Shown here piece after piece: positions 15,704 to 23,276 of a stretch of 23,607 nucleotides of DNA (the stretch's first letter is position 1; each line of letters opens with the position of its first letter). Where the stretch lies: positions 1 through 23,607 of the forward strand of contig CAMDDI010000010.1 in the NCBI GenBank assembly GCA_945890905.1, written 5' to 3'. The DNA comes from Bacteriovorax stolpii. GTDB lineage: Bacteria > Bdellovibrionota > Bacteriovoracia > Bacteriovoracales > Bacteriovoracaceae. The position numbers and the translations under genes were made by a program. Below the pieces are notes generated by a model. The model made no database searches. It was not told where the DNA came from and worked only from the letters and a program-made list of their open reading frames with translations.

Positions 15704-16270
15704 ATGACCACAAAAATGAAAAAGTACGTCCCATTCCTTCTTCTTATTTTAGCCTTTAGTGGGTTTCTTTCCACACAAATTCTATGGGATACCTTCCATC
15801 TTAATGCAGATCAGGGAGATGCTGATAAACAAAAGCACTCCGTCTATGAGACTAACTTCCAAGCACTTAAATTAACGACAACTAAGAACACGACCATTGA
15901 ACTCAAGAACGAGAAAAGCCCTCTGGTGGTCCTCAATTTCTGGGCATCTTGGTGCCTGCCTTGCTTAAAAGAGTTCCCGTCACTGGTTAAGTTTCAAGAT
16001 AAATACAAAGGCAAAGTGAAAGTCATTGGGATCAATGGAGATGAGGATGCCCCATTAATAAACATCCAAAAAATTGAAGCCAAGTATAAGTTAAATTTTG
16101 AGTCTGTGGCCGATCCTGAAAGTTTAGTTTCTAATAAATTCTTGATTGGCACCTACCCTGTCTCAATTGTCTTTTATCAAGGCAAAGTCATCTACGTGAA
16201 CAAGCGCATTCATGATTTCATGGATCCAGAATTTATTTCGTTGATTGAAAATTCTCTTAAGGCAAACTAA
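15704..16270 (+). CDS. Membrane-anchored TlpA/ResA-type thioredoxin-fold protein
   Basis: This is a thiol-disulfide oxidoreductase-type protein held at the inner membrane with its catalytic domain in the periplasm. From the ATG at 15704 it has 188 residues: a hydrophobic anchor or signal at about 8-27 (YVPFLLLILAFSGFLSTQI), then a thioredoxin-fold domain with VVLNFWASWCLPCLKEFP, active-site Cys84-Leu-Pro-Cys87, and the cis-proline loop GTYPVS (Pro152). The extra beta-hairpin seen in TlpA/ResA proteins (GINGDEDAPLINIQKIEAKY) is present. An ATG at 15716 is an alternative start, and a TTG at 15680 less likely. It may reduce disulfides in cytochrome c maturation or other exported proteins; no such genes are nearby. 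Its 3' end overlaps hutI by 14 bases. Confidence 0.9.
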   Translation: MTTKMKKYVPFLLLILAFSGFLSTQILWDTFHLNADQGDADKQKHSVYETNFQALKLTTTKNTTIELKNEKSPLVVLNFWASWCLPCLKEFPSLVKFQDKYKGKVKVIGINGDEDAPLINIQKIEAKYKLNFESVADPESLVSNKFLIGTYPVSIVFYQGKVIYVNKRIHDFMDPEFISLIENSLKAN

Positions 16271-17474
16271 CTGAAAAATTTCGGCCCCAATTATAAGTGA
16301 TATGCGAGAGACTCTCGGTTTTAAAGAGCGAGAAGCGTGGCTTCATTCCTACAACAATTGCCCCCTGGTTTTTTAAGCCTAATGCGTGAGCAGCGTTGAG
16401 GGTAATTCCACACCAAAGTTCGGCTTGATTGATTTTAAGTTGTGCTGCTGAGATAGAAGCGATGAGAAGCAAATTATCACAGTGACATGATCCTGGGTTG
16501 TAATCAGATGCGATGGCGACTTTGACTCTGGCATCAAGCATTTTTCGGGCCGGGGCCAGAGGTTTACCCAAGAAGAATGCTGTGCCAGGAAGAAGGGTCG
16601 CAACAGTAGAACTCTCAGATAGATTTTTAATTCCACTGTCAGATATCTTAAGTAAGTGATCAGCACTCAAGGCATAGTAAGAAGAAGCCAGTGTGGCACC
16701 ATCGTTATCATTGAGCTCATCAGCGTGTGACTTACAGGCAATTTTAAGTGATTGAGCTTTTTCAAAAAGCATTTTGACATCATTTTCAGTGAAGTAATTT
16801 TTCTCATGGAAGATATCTACGGCATCGATAATTTTTAAGGGTGCGAGCTTTTCAAGCAAGGGTAATACAACTTGAGATAAGTATTGCGCCGAAGTTCCAA
16901 AACTTTTAGGTACATCGTGGGCCGCCAAAAAGGTATTAAGAATTTGAATCCGAGGAGCGAATTGCTTTTTAAGCCGATCAATCAAAAGACTGATTTGAAA
17001 TTCCTTATCAAAGTTTAGCCCATATCCAGACTTAATTTCGATAGTGCCAATACCATATGAATGAATGCGCTCTATTCGCGAACATGCTTCATTAAAGAGA
17101 ATTTCAAGTGAAGCGCTATTGGTCTGATTCATGGTGAGAAGAATCCCGCCACCGCGTTTAGCGATCTCCTCATAGCTTTTTCCGTTTAATCGGTCAGCAT
17201 ACTCCTGGGCACGGTCTCCACCGAATACAAGATGAGTGTGGGAATCCACAATTTCGGGAGTAAGAACGTGGCCTGAGAGATCAAATGTTTTAGCACTCTG
17301 ATACTCCAGGGGAATACTCTTTTGCTCACCAACCCACAGGATGGAGTTTTCATCGAAAACCACGGACCCTTGAGTAACTAAGGAGAGGTCTTCGGGCAAA
17401 AGATTTCGTCCATCTTTTCGTTGAGCTTCTGAAAGTGTTAAGATTTGATTAAGGCCCGTAAATACTTTAATCAT
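16257..17474 (-). CDS. hutI: Imidazolonepropionase
   Basis: HutI performs the third step of histidine breakdown, hydrolysing 4-imidazolone-5-propionate to N-formimino-L-glutamate. The 405-residue protein is an amidohydrolase of normal length. It has the metal motif VDSHTHLVFGG with His79 and His81, the substrate segment KSGYGLNFDKE at about 148-158, AAHDVP with His186, KSHADEL with His250 and Glu253, SADHLL, and the metal/catalytic aspartate in ASDYNPGSC (Asp324). The ATG at 17474 is chosen over a GTG at 17483; it overlaps the stop of the upstream small gene by 8 bases, suggesting translational coupling. It is the last gene of the run, and its 3' end overlaps the thioredoxin gene by 14 bases. 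Confidence 0.96.
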   Translation of the reverse strand: MIKVFTGLNQILTLSEAQRKDGRNLLPEDLSLVTQGSVVFDENSILWVGEQKSIPLEYQSAKTFDLSGHVLTPEIVDSHTHLVFGGDRAQEYADRLNGKSYEEIAKRGGGILLTMNQTNSASLEILFNEACSRIERIHSYGIGTIEIKSGYGLNFDKEFQISLLIDRLKKQFAPRIQILNTFLAAHDVPKSFGTSAQYLSQVVLPLLEKLAPLKIIDAVDIFHEKNYFTENDVKMLFEKAQSLKIACKSHADELNDNDGATLASSYYALSADHLLKISDSGIKNLSESSTVATLLPGTAFFLGKPLAPARKMLDARVKVAIASDYNPGSCHCDNLLLIASISAAQLKINQAELWCGITLNAAHALGLKNQGAIVVGMKPRFSLFKTESLSHITYNWGRNFSVSLP

Positions 17475-17850
17475 TGGCCGCACATAATTTAGCTTCTTCT
17501 TGCTTGAGCTGCTTGAATTCTTCTGGCAAACCTAAAAGGAATTTACCTTTAGCTGAATCAGCATTTTCAGTATGCCGCTTATTATCCAAAACATAATTGA
17601 TAATATTATCCGTCAAAGATTCTCTTCCCGATTCAATAGGTAAAGATAGATCGTGAAGTTTTAAGGCAAACTTTTTAAGTAGTTCTTTATTGCATGGAGC
17701 TTCTTCAAATTTAATTTTAGATTCATGAGTTTTAAAACTCAGAGCTTTGGCATCCTGGGAAACAATGAAAGATTGAATTTTATAGCGGACTTCAAGCTCG
17801 GTAGCCAAAGTGCAAACTGAGTAAAAGATAAAGATGAAAGCAAGTTTCAT
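17467..17850 (-). CDS. Small secreted protein between hutU and hutI, unknown function
   Basis: I do not recognise this 127-residue protein. It begins with a short signal peptide (MKLAFIFIFYSVCTLA, with cleavage likely before TELEV) and an AAGG ribosome site 7 bases upstream. The mature part is soluble, mostly helical and lysine/glutamate-rich, with cysteines in APCNKELLKK and in the last residues KLCAAND, which could form a disulfide in the periplasm. It lies 9 bases after hutU and overlaps hutI by 8 bases, so it is cotranscribed with the histidine-degradation genes. The three core hut steps have no known secreted subunit; it may be a passenger or have a link with histidine or peptide uptake, which the sequence does not show. 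Confidence 0.75.
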   Translation of the reverse strand: MKLAFIFIFYSVCTLATELEVRYKIQSFIVSQDAKALSFKTHESKIKFEEAPCNKELLKKFALKLHDLSLPIESGRESLTDNIINYVLDNKRHTENADSAKGKFLLGLPEEFKQLKQEEAKLCAAND

Positions 17851-17859
17851 AGAAAACCT

Positions 17860-19518
17860 TTATAGAGAAGGGAATTTGATCTTGGTGTCTTTATCTTTAG
17901 CAATATCCAAAGCAATGTCATATCCCGCATCTGCGTGGCGAACAATTCCCATACCCGAATCAGAATTTAGTACTCTCGAAAGTCGTACATCCATTTCAGG
18001 CGTTCCATCACACACTATGACCATACCAGAGTGTTGAGAATAGCCCATTCCTACACCACCACCGTGATGAAGAGAGATCCAGCTCGCCCCATTGTTAATG
18101 TTGATCATGGCATTGAGTAATGGCCAGTCTGAAACTGCATCAGAGCCATCTTTCATTGCCTCTGTTTCACGGTTGGGACTTGCCACCGATCCGCAATCTA
18201 AATGATCGCGACCAATTACGATAGGGGCCTTAACTTTCTTCTCACGAACAAGCTTGTTAAAAAGTAGAGCGGCTTTTTCACGGTCACCATACTTTAACCA
18301 ACAAATTCTTGCTGGCAGGCCTTGAAACTGAATCATCTTTTCAGCTTTATCCAGCCAGTTAATCATGGATTTATTTTCTGGGAATAATTCACGAAGTGCA
18401 TCGTCAGTTACTTTGATGTCGGCAGGATCCCCTGAGAGTGCGATCCAGCGGAATGGGCCTGAGCCTTCGCAAAATAATGGGCGAATGTAGGCAGGAACAA
18501 ATCCCGGGAAACTAAAAGCATCTTTAACACCAGCTATCTGGGCCCCTGCGCGAAGATTGTTTCCATAATCAAAAACGTGAGCACCTTTCTTTTTAAAAGC
18601 AACCATTACACCGATATGGGCGCCCATGGTCGCATGAGAGTACTGAACATATTTTTCAGGATTTGATTTACGCAGATCTGCGGCTTCTTCCAGAGTCATT
18701 CCACCGGGAACATAACCATTCAGTGGATCATGCGCAGAAGTTTGATCGGTCACAAGATCTGGGACAATACCTTTATCCAAAACAAATTCAAAGAAATCCA
18801 CTGCATTTCCAACAACACCAATGGAAATAGCTTCATTGTTTTTCTTGGCCTTTAAGGCAAGATCTAAGCCTTCTTCAAAACTACTTGCCAACACATCGAG
18901 ATACTTTGTTTTTAATCTTTTTTCAATCCTTGTGACATCCACATCACAACAGAGACATACACCTTCTGCCATTTTTACGGCCAGAGGTTGAGCTCCACCC
19001 ATTCCCCCGATACCGGCCGTAAGAACAAGTTTTCCTTTAAGGGTCGATTGAGCGCCATAATGCTTTCTGGCAGCGGCCATAAAAGTTTCGTAGGTGCCTT
19101 GAACAATTCCTTGTGTCCCAATATAGATCCATGATCCAGCGGTCATCTGACCGTACATCATTAGGCCTTCATCTTTTAATTTATTAAAGTGCTCCCAGGT
19201 CGCCCACTTAGGAACAAGATTTGAGTTTGCGATGAGAACTCTTGGTCCTTGTGGATTACTGGGAAATACAGCTACAGGTTTACCAGATTGAACAATAAGT
19301 GTTTCATCGTTTTCTAAGTTTTTAAGAGCTGTAATAAGATCGGCCAGTGCTTTTGGATTTCTTGCAGCTTGTCCATTACCACCATACACAATGAGCTCTT
19401 CTCGATCTTCGGCAACATCGGGATGCAAATTATTCAGCAGGCAGCGAAGAGCTGCCTCTTGATGCCAACCTTTACAGGTAAGTTTATCTCCCGTAGGAGG
19501 AAGGGGAATATTACTCAT
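17860..19518 (-). CDS. hutU: Urocanate hydratase (urocanase)
   Basis: HutU uses tightly bound NAD+ to convert urocanate to 4-imidazolone-5-propionate, the second step of histidine degradation. The 552-residue length is typical. Diagnostic parts are YGGNGQAARNPKAL near residue 45, the NAD-binding GIGGMGGAQPLA at 169-180, DQTSAHDPLNGYVPGG at 258-273, SGPFRWIALSGDP, and GLPARICWL with the active-site Cys406. A strong AGGAGA ribosome site precedes the ATG, which lies 9 bases after hutH. The enzyme is cytosolic. The assignment is certain. Confidence 0.98.
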   Translation of the reverse strand: MSNIPLPPTGDKLTCKGWHQEAALRCLLNNLHPDVAEDREELIVYGGNGQAARNPKALADLITALKNLENDETLIVQSGKPVAVFPSNPQGPRVLIANSNLVPKWATWEHFNKLKDEGLMMYGQMTAGSWIYIGTQGIVQGTYETFMAAARKHYGAQSTLKGKLVLTAGIGGMGGAQPLAVKMAEGVCLCCDVDVTRIEKRLKTKYLDVLASSFEEGLDLALKAKKNNEAISIGVVGNAVDFFEFVLDKGIVPDLVTDQTSAHDPLNGYVPGGMTLEEAADLRKSNPEKYVQYSHATMGAHIGVMVAFKKKGAHVFDYGNNLRAGAQIAGVKDAFSFPGFVPAYIRPLFCEGSGPFRWIALSGDPADIKVTDDALRELFPENKSMINWLDKAEKMIQFQGLPARICWLKYGDREKAALLFNKLVREKKVKAPIVIGRDHLDCGSVASPNRETEAMKDGSDAVSDWPLLNAMININNGASWISLHHGGGVGMGYSQHSGMVIVCDGTPEMDVRLSRVLNSDSGMGIVRHADAGYDIALDIAKDKDTKIKFPSL

Positions 19519-19527
19519 AGGTTCTCC

Positions 19528-21066
19528 TCAAGCAAGTCGACCAGTAATGGTCTCAACTTCCTGGATAATTTCTTCTGTTTCAATTAATCGCGTAAGGCTT
19601 TCAATGTCTTTATGAAATGTGCGGTCTTCTTCAATGATCTGAACGTGCTTGCGAACAAGTTTGTGAACTTTCTCTAAGGCCGGAGAAGTTTTAAGAGGGC
19701 GCAAAAATTCTAACCCTTGAGTGTTGCAAAGTAGCTCGATAGCTAAACCCATTTTCACATTTTCTACGACTTCTAAAAGTTTTCTACCGGAAGTCACACC
19801 CATGGAGACGTGATCTTCTTTATCTGTTGATGTAGGAATAGAATCCACTGAAGCGGGATGACAGAGATATTTATTCTCTGAAGCAAGGGCCGCAAGAGTC
19901 ACGTGAGCAATCATCAGACCTGAATTGAGGCCAGAATTCTTAGTTAAAAAAGCAGGCAGATCAGAGAAGTGAGGATTCATCATCTTTTCTACTCTTCTCT
20001 CGGCGATACTACAAATTTCAGAAAGTCCCATGGCCAAATAATCCATGGTCAGAGCGAGTGCTTCACCGTGAAAGTTTCCACCTGAAACCACATCGCCAGT
20101 TTCTACAAACACTAGTGGGTTATCTGTGACTGAGTTGAGCTCGATAGTTAAAACTTCTTCTGAGTGGCGAAGAGTCTGTCTGCACGCCCCATGAACTTGT
20201 GGAATACATCGTAGTGAATAAGGATCCTGAACTTTTCCGTCATCAGGATGAGAAAATAAAATCTCAGAATCTTTCAGAATCTTTAAAAGATTGCGTGAAA
20301 CATCCAGTTGACCTGGCTGAGGTTTAAGTAGTGATATGCGCTCATCAAAGGGAGTGGCAGTTCCGCGGACAGCATCGAGAGTTAAGCAGGAGATAATATC
20401 GGCTTGCTTCACAATACGCTTAGCATCTACTAACGCCAGACAACCCAAGGCGAGCATCACTGATGTTCCGTTAATTAAGGCCAGGCCATCTTTGGGGCCA
20501 AGCTTAGCGGGAGTTTTTCCAATTTGGTGAATGGCAAAATCAGATCGCATGATCTTGCCTTGATACTCCACTTCACCTTCGCCAATGAGGGCCAGGGCCA
20601 CGTGTGAGAGGGGAGCTAAATCTCCCGACGCACCTACACTTCCTTTTTCAGGAATAACTGGCGTGATTCCGAAATTAATAAAATCTAAAAGAAGCTGAAT
20701 TGTTTCAGGAGTTACACCTGAATAGCCCTGAATGAGGCAGTTGGCCCGTGAGAGCATGATCGCGCGAGAAATATTGCGAGAAAATGGACGACCTACACCA
20801 GTACAATGAGAGCGGATAAGATTGTATTGAAGTTGTTCAAGATCCTCTGTCGCAATTTGTTTTGAGGCAAGAGCACCAAAGCCGGTATTGATACCGTAAA
20901 CAGGTTTCCCTTTTTTAACGATATCCATTACAAGGGCCCGAGATTTCTTCATTTTATCGAATGAAGCAGGTGCAATTGAGAGTTCAACCTGACCGAGCTT
21001 GGCCCGAGAAATCTGAGCGACATCTTCAACGGTAATATTCAAACCAGTGAGTTCATATTTTTTCAT
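19528..21066 (-). CDS. hutH: Histidine ammonia-lyase
   Basis: HutH removes ammonia from L-histidine to give trans-urocanate, the first step of the pathway. The protein has 512 residues, the usual size. The Ala146-Ser147-Gly148 triad in GSVGASGDLAPL forms the MIO electrophile, Tyr57 lies in KPVYGINTGFG, and SRANCLIQGYSGV, SVTDNPLVF, SGGNFHGEALAL and CHPASVDSIPTSTDKEDHVSMG are all present. Its ATG lies 8 bases after the rpe stop with AAGG as ribosome site, so it is apparently read from the same message as def, fmt and rpe rather than from its own promoter. No Hut repressor gene is visible. Confidence 0.98.
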   Translation of the reverse strand: MKKYELTGLNITVEDVAQISRAKLGQVELSIAPASFDKMKKSRALVMDIVKKGKPVYGINTGFGALASKQIATEDLEQLQYNLIRSHCTGVGRPFSRNISRAIMLSRANCLIQGYSGVTPETIQLLLDFINFGITPVIPEKGSVGASGDLAPLSHVALALIGEGEVEYQGKIMRSDFAIHQIGKTPAKLGPKDGLALINGTSVMLALGCLALVDAKRIVKQADIISCLTLDAVRGTATPFDERISLLKPQPGQLDVSRNLLKILKDSEILFSHPDDGKVQDPYSLRCIPQVHGACRQTLRHSEEVLTIELNSVTDNPLVFVETGDVVSGGNFHGEALALTMDYLAMGLSEICSIAERRVEKMMNPHFSDLPAFLTKNSGLNSGLMIAHVTLAALASENKYLCHPASVDSIPTSTDKEDHVSMGVTSGRKLLEVVENVKMGLAIELLCNTQGLEFLRPLKTSPALEKVHKLVRKHVQIIEEDRTFHKDIESLTRLIETEEIIQEVETITGRLA

Positions 21067-21074
21067 ATTGGACC

Positions 21075-21728
21075 TTAGCGAATTTTATTCACACGAGAGA
21101 GATAATCTTTATTGGGTTCAGAGAAAATATAATTTCCTGCCACTAAATTGTTGGCCCCAGCCTGAATCAAATATCCAGCGTTTTGTTCGTTAATTCCGCC
21201 ATCAACTTGTATTTGAAATTTAAAATTATTTTCATGACGAATTTTATCCAGCTCGATGAGCTTATCGATTACTTCAGGAATAAATTTTTGACCACCAAAT
21301 CCAGGGTTTACACTCATCAAAAGAACTAAATCAACTTTTCCCAAGAGATAATTTGGGATGACTGACAATGGGGTGGAAGGATTAAGTGAAATACCCACTG
21401 AAGGATACATGGTTTTTAATTTTTCAATTAAGCGGTCGTGATGAACTTCAGCTTCCCAGTGAAAGGTAAAATTATGCAGACCAAGGTCCTTGAAGCTATC
21501 TGCAAAAAAATCTGGATCAGTGACCATGAGATGCGCATCAAGTTTATGTTTGGTTGCTGACTTTACATTTCTGAGCACCGGTTCACCGAAAGTGAGATTA
21601 GGCACAAAATGAGCATCCATAATATCTAAGTGAAGCCAGAGATCATCAATCTGATTTAATCTCTCTAGCTCAGTTTTGAGTTCAAGGAAATCAACTGACA
21701 GAAGACTAGGGGAGATAATTATCGACAT
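21075..21728 (-). CDS. rpe: Ribulose-phosphate 3-epimerase
   Basis: Rpe interconverts ribulose 5-phosphate and xylulose 5-phosphate in the pentose phosphate pathway. The 217-residue TIM barrel has the expected motifs: SPSLLSVDF at the start, HLDIMDAHFVPNLTFG at 33-48 with metal ligands His33 and Asp35, DAHLMV with His66, the phosphate loop MSVNPGFGGQKF at 138-149, and QVDGGI with Asp176. Alanine 39 replaces the glycine usual in DIMDG, a mild oddity. The ATG overlaps the fmt stop by one base (TAATG) and has GGAG 8 bases upstream. hutH follows after 8 bases. Confidence 0.97.
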   Translation of the reverse strand: MSIIISPSLLSVDFLELKTELERLNQIDDLWLHLDIMDAHFVPNLTFGEPVLRNVKSATKHKLDAHLMVTDPDFFADSFKDLGLHNFTFHWEAEVHHDRLIEKLKTMYPSVGISLNPSTPLSVIPNYLLGKVDLVLLMSVNPGFGGQKFIPEVIDKLIELDKIRHENNFKFQIQVDGGINEQNAGYLIQAGANNLVAGNYIFSEPNKDYLSRVNKIR

Positions 21729-22672
21729 TATGTTTTCTCCGAGCTTAATACAATTTCTGTTTTGATACCGTTTAAGAGTTCACGATCTGAACTGGGCTTC
21801 TTGCCTTCGAGCTGCACTTCACTCAAGCGAAGAGCACCGTCTAGGCATCCCACAACTAATGAGCCCATATCATTTTTGGCCACACCTACGGCCACTTTCG
21901 AATGATAAGTTTCAGCACTTAAAATCTTAAGTCTTTTGCCATTTAAATAGCAGTAAGTTCCGGGCCATGGTTCAAGAGCGCGGATGAGATTCAAAATTTC
22001 CCCCACCTTTTTATCCTTAAAGTTTAATAGGCCATCTTCTTTTTTTAAAGTGGGCGCAAAAGAAACTTGAGATTCATCTTGTGGGGTGTGGACAACTTCA
22101 TTATTTAAAATTTTAGTTATGAGATCATTCATGGCCAGAGCAGCTTGAAACTTTAAACGGGTATAGAGCTGACCGCCATTCTCAGTGGGTGCTACTGATA
22201 CCGTGTGGAAATGCACAAGGTCGCCGGCATCCATCTTCTTAACCATTTTTTGAATTGAGACCCCGGTCTCGGTATCGCCATTCATAAGGGCGTATTGAAT
22301 GGGAGCTGCTCCACGGTACTTGGGTAAAATAGAAGTATGGATATTAAAGCAGCCAAGCTTTGCGATATTGAGAATCTCTGATCCAAGAAACTGGGCAAAG
22401 GCCAAGACAACGATGAAATCGAGCTTCTCGTCTTTGAGCTTCTGAATAAACTCTGGGTCTTTGTTGATATTCTCAGACTGATAAAAAGGCAGCTTGTGAG
22501 CTTTGGCGTATTCAATAACTTCAGGTGATTTTAATTCCATTCCTCGGCCGGCGGGTCTGTCAGGCATTGAGATCACCATGGCCACTTCGATGTGAGGATG
22601 ATTTGCGAGCAGTTCCAAAGTGGGAACAGAGAAATCAGGAGTCCCACAAAAAGCTACGCGTAGTTTTTTCAT
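21728..22672 (-). CDS. fmt: Methionyl-tRNA formyltransferase
   Basis: Fmt formylates the methionine on initiator tRNA using 10-formyltetrahydrofolate. The 314-residue protein has the N-terminal Rossmann-type catalytic domain with VAFCGTPDFSVPTLE, the flexible loop MPDRPAGRGMELKSPEV at 36-52, the catalytic triad Asn110-His112-Asp148 in CFNIHTSILPKYRGAAPIQ and KKMDAGDLV, and the C-terminal OB domain from about 205 (ALEPWPGTYCYLNGKRLKI). The start overlaps the end of def as ATGA, the classic def-fmt pair that manages the formyl group on nascent proteins. AAGG lies 4-7 bases upstream inside def. Confidence 0.98.
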   Translation of the reverse strand: MKKLRVAFCGTPDFSVPTLELLANHPHIEVAMVISMPDRPAGRGMELKSPEVIEYAKAHKLPFYQSENINKDPEFIQKLKDEKLDFIVVLAFAQFLGSEILNIAKLGCFNIHTSILPKYRGAAPIQYALMNGDTETGVSIQKMVKKMDAGDLVHFHTVSVAPTENGGQLYTRLKFQAALAMNDLITKILNNEVVHTPQDESQVSFAPTLKKEDGLLNFKDKKVGEILNLIRALEPWPGTYCYLNGKRLKILSAETYHSKVAVGVAKNDMGSLVVGCLDGALRLSEVQLEGKKPSSDRELLNGIKTEIVLSSEKT

Positions 22673-23241
22673 CGACCTTTCTCTTTCAAAAGTTTTTTCT
22701 TGTAGAAGGTCTTTTTCAGATTACTCAGACGCTCGATGAACACAACACCATCAAGATGATCGTTTTCGTGCTGAATACATATGGCGAGCATATCGTGGGC
22801 TTCAAGTTCTTGAAACTCACCTTTGAGATTTTGAAATTTTACATTCACAGATTCAAAACGTTTCACTTCTTCGTAAACGCCGGGAACAGAAAGGCAGCCC
22901 TCTTCGTAGACCGTGGTTCCAGAAGTTCCAGTGATCACGGGATTTATGAAAACCATGGGATTAAAATTTGAAAGACGATATTCTTCTCGTCCGGCAGCAT
23001 TGGTGACTTCTTCACGGTCATAATCGACATCAAGCACAAACATACGAATACTCTGCCCAATTTGAGGCGCGGCGAGTCCAATCCCTGGTGCCTTATACAT
23101 GGTGAAGAGCATATCCTTCACTAATTTACCCAGGCCCGGACCAAAATCTGTCACCTCAGCTGCTTTAGCCGAGAGAACGGGGTCTGGATAGGTGACGATT
23201 GGGATCAAGCTCCCTTCGAGCTTATAATTTTCTATGTTCAT
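22669..23241 (-). CDS. def: Peptide deformylase
   Basis: Def removes the N-terminal formyl group from new proteins. All three motifs are present in the 190-residue protein: GIGLAAPQ at 53-60, EGCLSVP at 114-120 and QHENDHLDG at 157-165. Metal ligands are Cys116, His158 and His162, with Glu159 as catalytic base. Asn160 stands where HE[IVFM]DH proteins usually have a hydrophobic residue. An insertion of about 10 residues at 72-90 (DYDREEVTNAAGREEY) lengthens the loop between motifs 1 and 2. The ATG at 23241 has no ribosome site, but a TATAAA lies just upstream, so a leaderless message is possible. It follows the permease gene by 30 bases and overlaps fmt by 4. Confidence 0.97.
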   Translation of the reverse strand: MNIENYKLEGSLIPIVTYPDPVLSAKAAEVTDFGPGLGKLVKDMLFTMYKAPGIGLAAPQIGQSIRMFVLDVDYDREEVTNAAGREEYRLSNFNPMVFINPVITGTSGTTVYEEGCLSVPGVYEEVKRFESVNVKFQNLKGEFQELEAHDMLAICIQHENDHLDGVVFIERLSNLKKTFYKKKLLKEKGR

Positions 23242-23247
23242 GGGGCA

Positions 23248-23276
23248 TTTATAGCATAGAGAACGGTGAAATTAAA
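23248..23276 (-). promoter_or_regulatory. Candidate promoter of the def-fmt-rpe-hut run
   Basis: Read on the minus strand, TTTAAT at 23276-23271 (three of six to TTGACA) and TATAAA at 23253-23248 (five of six to TATAAT) are separated by 17 bases. The -35 part overlaps the stop codon of the permease gene. Transcription would begin at about 23242-23241, at or beside the A of the def ATG. The -35 match is poor, so this is a weak call. Confidence 0.33.
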
